A stretch of 64,000 nucleotides of DNA from positions 62,001 through 126,000 of the forward strand of contig NZ_SCOL01000006.1 in the NCBI RefSeq assembly GCF_005503015.1. Direction: 5' to 3'. How positions within the stretch are numbered: position 1 is the first letter of the stretch; every line of letters starts with the position of its first letter. The notes under the pieces were generated by a model. The model had not been told where the DNA came from and did no database searches. It saw only the letters and a list, made by a program, of their open reading frames with translations. Made by a program: the position numbers and the translations under genes. Below are positions 9,277-17,683 of this stretch, piece after piece. This DNA comes from Bacillus sp. E(2018). GTDB lineage: Bacteria; Bacillota; Bacilli; Bacillales; Fictibacillaceae.

Positions 9277-9909
9277 ATGCTTGCCAATTATCTTGCCGTG
9301 AAAAATGAAGGACAGCACGAGATCTTCATTGAAAAATCTCGTTTTATCGCTCATATTGCACGAGCTACTACTGAAGAAGAAGCCCAGGCTTTCATTCAAA
9401 AAATTAAAAAGGAACATAACAGTGCCACACACAATTGCTCGGCATACTTAATCGGAGAAACCGACAACGTTCAAAAAGCGAACGATGACGGAGAACCAAG
9501 TGGTACAGCAGGTGTTCCGATGTTAGAAGTACTTAAAAAACGGGAATTGAAAGACACAGTTGCTGTTGTCACACGTTACTTCGGCGGAATCAAATTAGGT
9601 GCTGGAGGACTCATCAGGGCATATGGCAAGTCTGTTTCAGAAGGCCTCAACCACATTGGCGTTGTAGAACGTCAACTTCAACAGATCGTTCACATTACCG
9701 TAGATTATACGCTTCTCGGAAAGATGGAGAACGAACTGCGCAACTCTGTCTACCCCATCAAAGAGATGAACTACATGGAAAAAGTGGAGATTCAAATGTA
9801 TGTACCGATAAATGAAAAAGAATCATTTAAAGAGTGGATTATCGACCTTTCGAACGCACAAAGTGACATTGTTTTTGGGGAGCAAGAATATTTGGAAAAG
9901 GACATTTAA
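9277..9909 (+). CDS. yvyE: YvyE/YigZ, IMPACT (UPF0029) family protein
   Basis: 210 aa, full length. The N-terminal UPF0029 domain holds DDGEPSGTAG and TRYFGGIKLGAGGLIRAYG. The C-terminal part matches the DUF1949 segment of YigZ proteins. The family is linked to translation control by its eukaryotic relatives; the bacterial role is not settled. It is divergent from degS, as in B. subtilis. The start has AAAGGAG upstream. Confidence 0.93.
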   Translation: MLANYLAVKNEGQHEIFIEKSRFIAHIARATTEEEAQAFIQKIKKEHNSATHNCSAYLIGETDNVQKANDDGEPSGTAGVPMLEVLKKRELKDTVAVVTRYFGGIKLGAGGLIRAYGKSVSEGLNHIGVVERQLQQIVHITVDYTLLGKMENELRNSVYPIKEMNYMEKVEIQMYVPINEKESFKEWIIDLSNAQSDIVFGEQEYLEKDI

Positions 9910-10107
9910 AACTTTCTAGTCATTTTTGCCTAATTTCAACAAAATGTAACAAAAATTTTATTGCTATTTTCCCGTTCCTCTCTTAACATTAAGCTATTGC
10001 CAAAAAATTACGGTTATTTTGACGCCAACATTATATATAATTGTTACGAAAGATTTATACTATGGGTATAGACCCTCATTTATCGAACTTAAAGGAGTTT
10101 TTTCCAT

Positions 10108-11154
10108 ATGAATAGAAAAGCAATGCGCAGTAGGAGAAAAAGACGTCGTCGAATTCTCTTTATCCTTGTTCCTATACTCGTAGTTATCCTAGCTTCAGTA
10201 GGATATGGATCTTATCTTACGTATAAATTAGCGAACGCAACTTCTAATGCAAGTGAGGAATTAGGGCGTGGCGGAAAATCAGACAAACGTGAACAAGCCG
10301 TTGATCCATCCGAAGATCATTTCTCGGTACTGTTGGCGGGAGTCGATGATAGTTCAAAGCGTGGATTTAGTGCAAATGGGGGCTATAAAGGTGTTCGTTC
10401 AGATGCACTTATCTTAGCAACATTTAACCGTGAAGATAAGTCAGTCAAAATGGTTAGTTTGCCACGTGACTCAAAAGTAGAGATTCCTGGTCACAGCAAT
10501 ACAGACAGAATAGCACATGCACACTCATACGGTGGAATGGACTTAACGGTTGAAACTGTTGAAGGTTTGTTCGATGTACCAGTCGACTATTATGTAAAAT
10601 TAAACTTTGACGCTTTCCTTGAGATCATTGATGCTCTAGGTGGCGTAGAAATAAATGTTGAAAAAGAAATCACGGAACAAAACAGTAAGGACGAAGCAGG
10701 AGCTATCCACCTTGAACCTGGTGTTCAAGAACTAAGTCCTGAGGAAGCACTTGCTTATGCAAGAACGCGTAAGCTCGATTCTGACATCTATCGTGGTGAT
10801 CGCCAGAAGCAATTAGTTGAAGCCATCATTAAAAAGTCAGCATCTATGGAATCTATTCCGAAGTATGGAACAGTGATCGACACGGTTGGTGACAACATGG
10901 CGACAAACTTTACGTTCGGAAATATTTTAGCTCTTTTCAAATATGCAAAATCAATTGATACGATCGAAAACTTGAAGCTTGAAGGAACAGATGACACAAG
11001 TACTGGAGCTTATTACTACCAGCTTGATGAATCTTCTGTCGATGAGATTTCTGAACAGCTTAAATCTCACTTAGAACTGCCAGGTTACAACTATGATCCA
11101 AATAGTTCTGAAAACACAAGCGGAGAATCAGAACAAGATTCAGCAACAGAATAA
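10108..11154 (+). CDS. LytR-CpsA-Psr (LCP) family wall-polymer ligase
   Basis: 348 aa. A highly basic N-terminal tail (residues 1-13) precedes one membrane segment (about 14-36), so the catalytic part faces outward. LCP motifs are visible: SDALILATFN, LPRDSKVEIPG, the AHAHSYGG loop, and the Arg-rich YARTRKLDSDIYRGDRQKQL segment that binds pyrophosphate. The C-terminal tail is Ser/Glu-rich. Members (TagT/U/V) move wall teichoic acid or capsule from undecaprenyl phosphate to peptidoglycan. Here it could attach the polymer made by TagO/TagA and the flippase nearby. The position between yvyE and tagO matches B. subtilis lytR/tagU. Confidence 0.92.
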   Translation: MNRKAMRSRRKRRRRILFILVPILVVILASVGYGSYLTYKLANATSNASEELGRGGKSDKREQAVDPSEDHFSVLLAGVDDSSKRGFSANGGYKGVRSDALILATFNREDKSVKMVSLPRDSKVEIPGHSNTDRIAHAHSYGGMDLTVETVEGLFDVPVDYYVKLNFDAFLEIIDALGGVEINVEKEITEQNSKDEAGAIHLEPGVQELSPEEALAYARTRKLDSDIYRGDRQKQLVEAIIKKSASMESIPKYGTVIDTVGDNMATNFTFGNILALFKYAKSIDTIENLKLEGTDDTSTGAYYYQLDESSVDEISEQLKSHLELPGYNYDPNSSENTSGESEQDSATE

Positions 11155-11185
11155 AGTTAACAATATCTTCACAAAATCTTAGTTT

Positions 11186-11216
11186 AGCTTCCCTATCTAC
11201 AGGGAAGCTTTTTTTG
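11186..11216 (+). terminator. Rho-independent terminator after the LCP gene
   Basis: Stem AGCTTCCCT / AGGGAAGCT with a 6-base loop, followed by a run of T. Confidence 0.85.
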
Positions 11217-11372
11217 TATGCTTTTTAAAGAGGTAACTTAATTGTAAATCATTTGGAAATAAGTGTGTGTTTAACTATCCCAATAAAACATGTTACACTT
11301 ACGAACGTTGTAGTTATGAAATTTATTCTCTGAAAAAGATATACTATGCAATTATTAATCGAGGTGAAAGTC

Positions 11373-12542
11373 ATGAATAACAACACGTTGCAAGAGAGAC
11401 CAAAACAAATTCGTGAAATTTACCTGGTCCGCGCATTGGCGATCATCGGTGTAATCATGGTCCACTCCACTTCCGGAGTTGTCGCATCATTTAATACTGA
11501 TTCATCGCTTTATGGTGTTTACAATTTTCTTAACATCTTTTTTAAGTTTGGAACACCGACCTTTATTTTCTTAAGTAGTTTTGTTTTATTCTTTAACTAC
11601 TATCACAAACCTTTGACGAAAGAACGCATTACAAGCTTTTATAAAAAGCGTATGTTGTTTATCATCATTCCGTACTTTATCTTTTCATTCTTGTATTTTG
11701 CTATGACAGCGAGTGTACAAGGTTATGCAAGTACAGGTGAGATGGCAAAGGCATTCATGATGGATTTCTTAACAGGTAAAGCATATACACATTTGTACTT
11801 TGTTTTCATTTCCATCCAGCTTTATGTACTGTTTCCGTTTATCTTAATGTTCCTTAAAAAGTTCCCTAAAGTAACGAAACACACGATCTGGATTGGCTTT
11901 GTGCTTCAATGGACATTCGTATTGCTAAATCACTATTATTGGCAGTATTCGCTTAAAGGTAGTATTTCGTTCTCTTACATGTCTTATTACTTCCTTGGAG
12001 CGTTTATCGGTATCCATTATCAACAGATTCACGATTACTTGGTGGTCACAAAAGAGAAATTGTTCTCTAAGAAAGCATTAGTCTGGATTCCATTATGGGT
12101 AATCTGGATCGCAGCATCTGCAGGTCACGTTGGCGTATGGTATGTCACTCGTGCGAATGGTGCGATGATCGATTCGAAGATTTATGAGCTATTATGGAAC
12201 GTTCATACCTTTACGTCGGCAATCGTCTTGATGCAGATTTCGTACTGGTTATACAGACATCTTCATGAAAAAGTATTGAACGTTATGATTCATTTAGGTG
12301 TCGTATCGTTCGGTGTTTACTTGATCCATCCGATTCTTTTATTAGTCGCGCGAAAAGTATTAGTAACAGGAGACCCGATCCTTTATCATGTCTCGGTCGC
12401 GGCCTTATTCTTATTCGCATTGATCGGTTCATGGATTATTGTAGGAAACATTATGAGAATCAAACAATCCTGGGTATTATTCGGACCAAAGCCGAAAAAC
12501 CCTTATGTGCCAACTAAAAAAGAAGCTGCTCAAGCTTCATAA
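11373..12542 (+). CDS. Integral membrane acyltransferase (Acyl_transf_3)
   Basis: 389 aa from the ATG at 11373, which follows GAGGTGAAAGTC. An earlier in-frame ATG at 11346 has no ribosome site. About ten membrane segments. The first carries RALAIIGVIMVHSTSG, the conserved His-containing start of the acyltransferase-3 family, which O-acylates surface sugars. Neighbouring wall-polymer genes suggest an acetyl or other acyl decoration of a cell-wall glycan, but the substrate is unknown. Related to the second acyltransferase at 29200-30204. Confidence 0.85.
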   Translation: MNNNTLQERPKQIREIYLVRALAIIGVIMVHSTSGVVASFNTDSSLYGVYNFLNIFFKFGTPTFIFLSSFVLFFNYYHKPLTKERITSFYKKRMLFIIIPYFIFSFLYFAMTASVQGYASTGEMAKAFMMDFLTGKAYTHLYFVFISIQLYVLFPFILMFLKKFPKVTKHTIWIGFVLQWTFVLLNHYYWQYSLKGSISFSYMSYYFLGAFIGIHYQQIHDYLVVTKEKLFSKKALVWIPLWVIWIAASAGHVGVWYVTRANGAMIDSKIYELLWNVHTFTSAIVLMQISYWLYRHLHEKVLNVMIHLGVVSFGVYLIHPILLLVARKVLVTGDPILYHVSVAALFLFALIGSWIIVGNIMRIKQSWVLFGPKPKNPYVPTKKEAAQAS

Positions 12543-12548
12543 CGAAAT

Positions 12549-12590
12549 GAAAAAGCACTGCTCAAAAAATGAGCCAGTGCTTTTTTTTCA
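12549..12590. terminator. Bidirectional terminator between convergent genes
   Basis: AAAAGCACTG-CTCA pairs with TGAG-C-CAGTGCTTTT around an A-rich loop, with T on one side and A on the other. It serves the acyltransferase (plus) and the oxidoreductase (minus). Confidence 0.8.
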
Positions 12591-12597
12591 CTTAAAG

Positions 12598-14469
12598 TTA
12601 TTGGTTTTTAACTTTATTCAGGATATGACCAACAAGGTAATAACCTTCACTTCCCTTTAACTCGGTTTTAGCATCTATCCGTTTGGAAAGTGTTTCATCT
12701 ATAAATCCTTTTTCAACGGCCACATCCCATGCTTTTTCTTTTGGCAGTTGAACGCCATGAAGCGCAAGGATCATTCGGGCTGCTTGTTGTCCAGTTAGAA
12801 CGTTTTTCTCGCCACTAACATAATTTCTCATTTCTTGCAGTTTAAACTGATCAGCTTTTTCTGGCGCCATTCTGTTAATACCATTCGACAGAAGGTTGCT
12901 GAAGGTCATTTCACTAAATGGTTTATCTACAGGAAACTCGTTACTATATCCACCTACAATAAGACCGTAATTGATGAGTGGCTTTAAATTTTCATAATAC
13001 CATTCACCTTCATACGGATATTCTATATCAAAGGAATATAGATTCGCATCCTGATCTTTAAGTACCTTTTGAAGGTTTTTAATAAGCTTTTTATTTTCAG
13101 ACATCTCACGGAAAGAGATTTCGTTCTTTATCGAGATTGCACTTGCCGCTCCTGCCGCTTCCCCTACAGTCATTCCAATTGGAACAACACGTGCACTTCC
13201 AGCTGCGATTGAACTGTAACCGGATGCTTTACTTGCAACCAATAGTCCATCCACTTTAAGTGGAATCAATGAACGGAAAGGAATAGCATATTGCTCAGGT
13301 TTAGAAATAATGTATCCATAATCTCCTGGCGAAGTAGCTTGTACATCAACAGGATATGACCCAAACCCAATGGAATCCCAGTGATCGTTATTTTCCCAGA
13401 TGTCTGTCATCGGAAGCTGATACTCTGTTTTAATATGTCGAGTCTCTCGGACATATAATTCTGATGGGAATTTCTCCAGCTTAGCTTTTTCAAAGCCTGG
13501 AAATTCTTTTTGCAAATACTTTAAAATATGTTTTGATTCTTCTTTAGCAATTTTAATAGCTTTTTCTTTCTGTGAATCATCTAGCCCATCAATGCCAAAG
13601 ACTTGCAGCGCATTGATATATACGGAACCATCATCTTGCCTGACTACATTTAATCCACGTAAGCGTGTTTGTGGATTAACAGGTTTGTAATCGTAATGCA
13701 GTTTAGAAAAACCCCACGCAACATTACTGGTTGTTTCCCCTCCGCCAAAAACACCATCTTTTGCAGCATCTTGGACTTTGTCCCACTCTACATTACTAAA
13801 ATGCATCATGAGCGTAACAGCCATTTTTCGGTCTTCTAATCCTATATCAGCTCCGCCTTTAAAGAACGGAGCATTTGCTGCTACAGCTAGATCACCATCT
13901 TGAGTGGCATCAATAAAACGCTTCGCTGATACTTTCTTTTCTTTACCAGTCTCATCTGTCAGCACAATTCCAGTTAATGTATTTTCATCCATTACAACAT
14001 CATTCAGTTTTGTGTTCAAAGAGAGCGTGATGTTTTTTTGGTCTTGTACTAATTTCATAAATGCCATTTCAGCAACATGCAGATCGAAGCCAATCTGACT
14101 TCCAGTAAGCTTGAACCATTCCGAGAATATACCTTCGTTTGCCCAATTGCCTTTTATATCTTTACTTACATCTAAAAAATTTAAAGCACCATGGGTGAAA
14201 AGTCCCCCAAGGCTATCACGATGTTCTATTAATAAAGTTTTCGAACCGTTTTTTGCTGCAGAAACGGCTGCAGCTACTCCCTCTGGTTCTCCTCCTACGA
14301 CAATCACATCATATTGTTCTTGAATTTGTGGTGTAACATAAGGCTCGATATCTGATTTTGCAACCATTGTAGAATAGGGATATATCTTTTTTATTGCAAT
14401 AGCTACAAGGATAATACATACGACAATAGCACCATTTCTTAACCATTTCTTCCAAACGTTTTGTCCCAT
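12598..14469 (-). CDS. Membrane-anchored FAD-dependent oxidoreductase
   Basis: 623 aa from the ATG at 14469 (AAGGA site 9 bases upstream; an ATG at 14478 is too close to it). A basic N-terminus and one membrane segment (about 10-30) predict an outward-facing catalytic part. The FAD fold starts with DVIVVGGEPEGVAAAVSA and continues with LIEHRDSLGGLFTHGALN and RFIDATQDGDLAV, as in the PF12831 FAD_oxidored family. Near the C-terminus is YENLKPLINYGLIVGGYSN followed by FPVDKPFSEMTFSNLL, which looks like a worn SLH-type repeat. The substrate is unknown. It is monocistronic between two terminators or promoters. Confidence 0.8.
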   Translation of the reverse strand: MGQNVWKKWLRNGAIVVCIILVAIAIKKIYPYSTMVAKSDIEPYVTPQIQEQYDVIVVGGEPEGVAAAVSAAKNGSKTLLIEHRDSLGGLFTHGALNFLDVSKDIKGNWANEGIFSEWFKLTGSQIGFDLHVAEMAFMKLVQDQKNITLSLNTKLNDVVMDENTLTGIVLTDETGKEKKVSAKRFIDATQDGDLAVAANAPFFKGGADIGLEDRKMAVTLMMHFSNVEWDKVQDAAKDGVFGGGETTSNVAWGFSKLHYDYKPVNPQTRLRGLNVVRQDDGSVYINALQVFGIDGLDDSQKEKAIKIAKEESKHILKYLQKEFPGFEKAKLEKFPSELYVRETRHIKTEYQLPMTDIWENNDHWDSIGFGSYPVDVQATSPGDYGYIISKPEQYAIPFRSLIPLKVDGLLVASKASGYSSIAAGSARVVPIGMTVGEAAGAASAISIKNEISFREMSENKKLIKNLQKVLKDQDANLYSFDIEYPYEGEWYYENLKPLINYGLIVGGYSNEFPVDKPFSEMTFSNLLSNGINRMAPEKADQFKLQEMRNYVSGEKNVLTGQQAARMILALHGVQLPKEKAWDVAVEKGFIDETLSKRIDAKTELKGSEGYYLVGHILNKVKNQ

Positions 14470-14588
14470 ATTCAACATCCTTATTTACAAAAATTTAACA
14501 TAAAATTAGTATATCAGACAAAAATTATCCAGTATACAGCAATTTTTGTCGTTTCTAGGAAATATGGTTTACAAAAAATTGAATTACC

Positions 14589-14618
14589 TTTACAAAAGAA
14601 AAGAAGAATCGTTATAAT
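14589..14618 (+). promoter_or_regulatory. Sigma-A-type promoter for the LTA synthase-like gene
   Basis: TTTACA at 14589-14594 and a perfect TATAAT at 14613-14618 with an 18-base spacer, 34 bases before the TTG start. Confidence 0.55.
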
Positions 14619-14652
14619 TTGTTAAACATGCGTTTAACTCGGAGGTGTTCTC

Positions 14653-16539
14653 TTGCGACAGAATAAGGCTTCTTTTTTTGGCACTCTTTTCTTCACGTTT
14701 ACAGTTTCGCTTCTACTAAAGGCAATATTTGTCCGCTATTTATTATTTGATGATATTAATATGTTTGATACCATTTACCTAGAGCTTAGTTACATCCTGC
14801 TCTTTACGGGTTTACTTGAATACATAGCAAATCCAAAGTGGAAATTCACTGCATATGTATCATTAAACTTGTTGCTGTCGACTTTATTTTTTGGAATAAC
14901 CGTTTACCATTCTTACTTCGGTAACATTCCTACGTATTATGCCCTAATGCAGGCTGGACAAGTAGGCGCAGTTAAGGATAGTGTTAACCAGCTAATTCAG
15001 CCGGAGTATTTTATTTTTTATGGAGATTTCCTTATACTCATTATCCTGTGGTTTGTTAGAAGGATTCCCCTGTACACAAATATGAAACTTTCAAGAAAAA
15101 AGCTAGTTGCACCGATTCTAGGTATATCTTTTGCTGTTTGTGTAACTAATATTTTTCTTCACAAAAATGAGATCATTACAGACTCTGCATTATCTGCTCA
15201 AGCAAAAGGAATCTTCAATTTTGAAGTACTGCAAGCCTATTACGGCCCTAACGGCGGTTTACCTCAAGCTGCAGCCTTTTCAGAGAGTGAACTCCAAAAT
15301 AAAAACACGATTCAAGATAAAATTAACGAAATTAAAGGAATTAAAGAAATTCCTGATAAAGAGCGTGACTATTTTGGTGAGGCAAAGGGACGCAATCTGA
15401 TTTTAATCCAGTTTGAATCCATGCAAGACTTTCCAATCGGCTTAAAGATCGACGGAAAAGAAGTAACACCTAATATGAATAAGCTGATAAACAAAAGCTT
15501 CTATTTCAATAACCTTTATCAGCAAACCGGAGCAGGTAATACATCTGATGCAGAATTTATCGCTAACACCTCTTACTATCCTGCAGGAATGGTTGCCACT
15601 TCCACGTTCTTTGAGAGTAAAGCCTTTCCGAGTATGCCTAAACTTCTCCAAAAAGAAGGATACGAAACATTTACCCTGCATGCGGATAAAGTTGAATTTT
15701 GGAATCGAGTAGAACTTTATCCCTCACTAGGATTTAATAAATATTACGAATTAGACTTTTTCGGAAAAGAAGACCTGATCGGATTGGGTCCTTCTGATGA
15801 AGTTATGTTTAATAAAGGGATGCCCCTTTTAACCGAACTAAAAGAGAAGAACAAACCCTTTTACGCTCATTTCATTTCAATGACCAGCCATCATCCATAC
15901 GAGATCCCTCCTGAAAAGGATGTATTTGAACTTCCTGAAAAATATAAGGGTTCAATTGTAGGAAAATACATTCAAGCGATCAGCTATAACGATATGGTAT
16001 TAGGGAATTTTATAGAACAGCTAAAAGTAGAAGGATTGTGGGAAAACTCGGTACTCGCTTTTTATGGAGACCATATGGGAATGCACCACACGATGTTTAA
16101 AGAAAACGATCCTGCCTTACTAAAAGAACTTCTTGGTCACGAATATACGAAGATTGATCGATTTAATGTTCCTTTTGTCGTTACGGCACCTGGGATAACC
16201 GATAAGGGAAAAACTTCTGATCAGCTTGCAGGTCAACTGGATATGATGCCTACACTTGCAAACTTGTTAGGAATATCATTAAACAACTATGTTCATTTTG
16301 GACAGGATTTATTAAATCATAAAGAAAATCTAATTGGAATGCGCTATTACATGCCGGCTGGCTCATTTTTTAATGAAGAAGTTGTCTTCCAGCCAGAAAA
16401 ATCATTCGATGATGGAGAAGCTTTAATTCTTGAGACAGCAAAAAAGGTTCCACATGCTCCCTATAAAGAAGATTATGACCGGATATTAAAGTTATTAAGT
16501 CTGTCTGATCAGTATCTGAAGTCTCTGCCAGATAAGTAA
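14653..16539 (+). CDS. LTA synthase family (sulfatase-fold) membrane protein
   Basis: 628 aa, with a TTG start behind GGAGGTG. About five N-terminal membrane segments (to about residue 170) are followed by an extracellular sulfatase domain. Metal and catalytic residues of LtaS-type enzymes are present: Glu in LIQFESMQ (about 255), the nucleophile Thr in GAGNTSDAEF (about 297), and FYGDHMGMHH. Such enzymes polymerise glycerol-phosphate from phosphatidylglycerol or prime the chain. Which LTA-type activity this one has cannot be told. A paralogue lies at 44747-46720. Confidence 0.9.
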   Translation: MRQNKASFFGTLFFTFTVSLLLKAIFVRYLLFDDINMFDTIYLELSYILLFTGLLEYIANPKWKFTAYVSLNLLLSTLFFGITVYHSYFGNIPTYYALMQAGQVGAVKDSVNQLIQPEYFIFYGDFLILIILWFVRRIPLYTNMKLSRKKLVAPILGISFAVCVTNIFLHKNEIITDSALSAQAKGIFNFEVLQAYYGPNGGLPQAAAFSESELQNKNTIQDKINEIKGIKEIPDKERDYFGEAKGRNLILIQFESMQDFPIGLKIDGKEVTPNMNKLINKSFYFNNLYQQTGAGNTSDAEFIANTSYYPAGMVATSTFFESKAFPSMPKLLQKEGYETFTLHADKVEFWNRVELYPSLGFNKYYELDFFGKEDLIGLGPSDEVMFNKGMPLLTELKEKNKPFYAHFISMTSHHPYEIPPEKDVFELPEKYKGSIVGKYIQAISYNDMVLGNFIEQLKVEGLWENSVLAFYGDHMGMHHTMFKENDPALLKELLGHEYTKIDRFNVPFVVTAPGITDKGKTSDQLAGQLDMMPTLANLLGISLNNYVHFGQDLLNHKENLIGMRYYMPAGSFFNEEVVFQPEKSFDDGEALILETAKKVPHAPYKEDYDRILKLLSLSDQYLKSLPDK

Positions 16540-16568
16540 TACTTAATCAAATTTTTTTGCAAAAAGTA

Positions 16569-16611
16569 AACCCCTGTTGAAACGCTAAACCGTTCCAACA
16601 GGGGTTTTTTT
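16569..16611. terminator. Bidirectional terminator
   Basis: AACCCCTGTTG-AACG pairs with CGTT-CCAACAGGGGTT, flanked by A and T runs. It separates the convergent LTA synthase-like gene and csaB, and overlaps the last bases of csaB. Confidence 0.85.
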
Positions 16612-17683
16612 ATCTCGCAAACAACTCAATCGCTTGTTTCGCTGTATCTTTCGCTTTTGCAGTTAACGGTGCAACTGCAGCTGCCATTTTTTCTTTTTCC
16701 TGAGGCAGGACTTCGAGATGATTAGCTAAAGCCAAAGCGAGCTCTTCACCAGTCCAATCACCATCAACATGAGCAAAGACGGGTTGATTAGCCTGTTCTG
16801 AGAATGCATCAATCTTTGGATCATACGATAAAGCTATAAACGGCGTATTCATAATTCCAGCAAAGATCAACGCATGCAGTCTCATCGCAAGCAGCATATC
16901 AGACAATCCGATAATGGAGACTTTCTCTTCGATGGAAGCATCATATGGAGCTATCCACGCTTTTTGCTTCATCTTTCCTAAGATTTCACGAGACGTATCA
17001 TCATCATGCTTATCATGCATCGGGATGAAAACGACCTCATTGCCTTTCAAAATAAAATCATCCAACGCTTCCGCCACTTTGGATTTGAAATCCTTCGTCG
17101 TCGGCCATTCACGAACAGAAACCGTTAGAACAGGCTTCGTAAATCCTTGTTGAACATACCACTCAGACTTCGCTTCCTTTAAGTGAAAGCCTAAGACCGG
17201 GTCTGGAACTAACTCCATATCATTGCGTAATCCAATTTCTTTTAAAAGTTGGATCGATCCTGTATCACGAAGTGTAATCTTTCCAGCTTTTTTAAGCATC
17301 ATTTTCGTTAGAATCTGACTCACTGTTTTATCGATTGGACCCATGCCTTGCGCGTAAATAAAGAATGGTTTTCCGGCCATGCGAGCAAGCATCATGATGC
17401 CTGTGTAATAAGGAATGCTCTTCATACCCGTCTTATCTTGCAGCAGGCTTCCCCCACCTGAGATCAAGCCGTCAGACGTTTTCAGCACAGCTAGTACTTC
17501 TTTTATCTGCCAGCGGTTGATCGCGTCAACGCCATACGTTCTTTTTGTAAACTCTGGATCGTTTGATAACACAACGATCTCGATATCTGGTTTTTGTTCT
17601 TTTAGTGCAGAGATGATTGATAAAAGAATTGCCTCATCTCCAATGTTATTAAATCCGTAATACCCTGATAAAACTACTTTCAT
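16610..17683 (-). CDS. csaB: CsaB polysaccharide pyruvyl transferase
   Basis: 357 aa from the ATG at 17683, which has AAAGGTGG 6 bases upstream. A GTG at 17692 lies inside that site. The start SGYYGFNNIGDEAIL and the later SGGGSLLQD, ISVREWP, and AMRLHALIFA segments are typical of CsaB. The enzyme adds ketal-pyruvate to the secondary cell-wall polymer, which SLH domains need in order to bind. Its ATG overlaps the stop of the upstream DUF5693 gene (ATGA), so the two are coupled. Several SLH proteins follow in this window, which fits the role. Confidence 0.95.
   Translation of the reverse strand: MKVVLSGYYGFNNIGDEAILLSIISALKEQKPDIEIVVLSNDPEFTKRTYGVDAINRWQIKEVLAVLKTSDGLISGGGSLLQDKTGMKSIPYYTGIMMLARMAGKPFFIYAQGMGPIDKTVSQILTKMMLKKAGKITLRDTGSIQLLKEIGLRNDMELVPDPVLGFHLKEAKSEWYVQQGFTKPVLTVSVREWPTTKDFKSKVAEALDDFILKGNEVVFIPMHDKHDDDTSREILGKMKQKAWIAPYDASIEEKVSIIGLSDMLLAMRLHALIFAGIMNTPFIALSYDPKIDAFSEQANQPVFAHVDGDWTGEELALALANHLEVLPQEKEKMAAAVAPLTAKAKDTAKQAIELFAR

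Noticed and set aside
9980..10080. Promoter with TTGACG before the LCP gene
   Set aside because: No -10 element at a proper distance from TTGACG could be found by eye, so it was left out.
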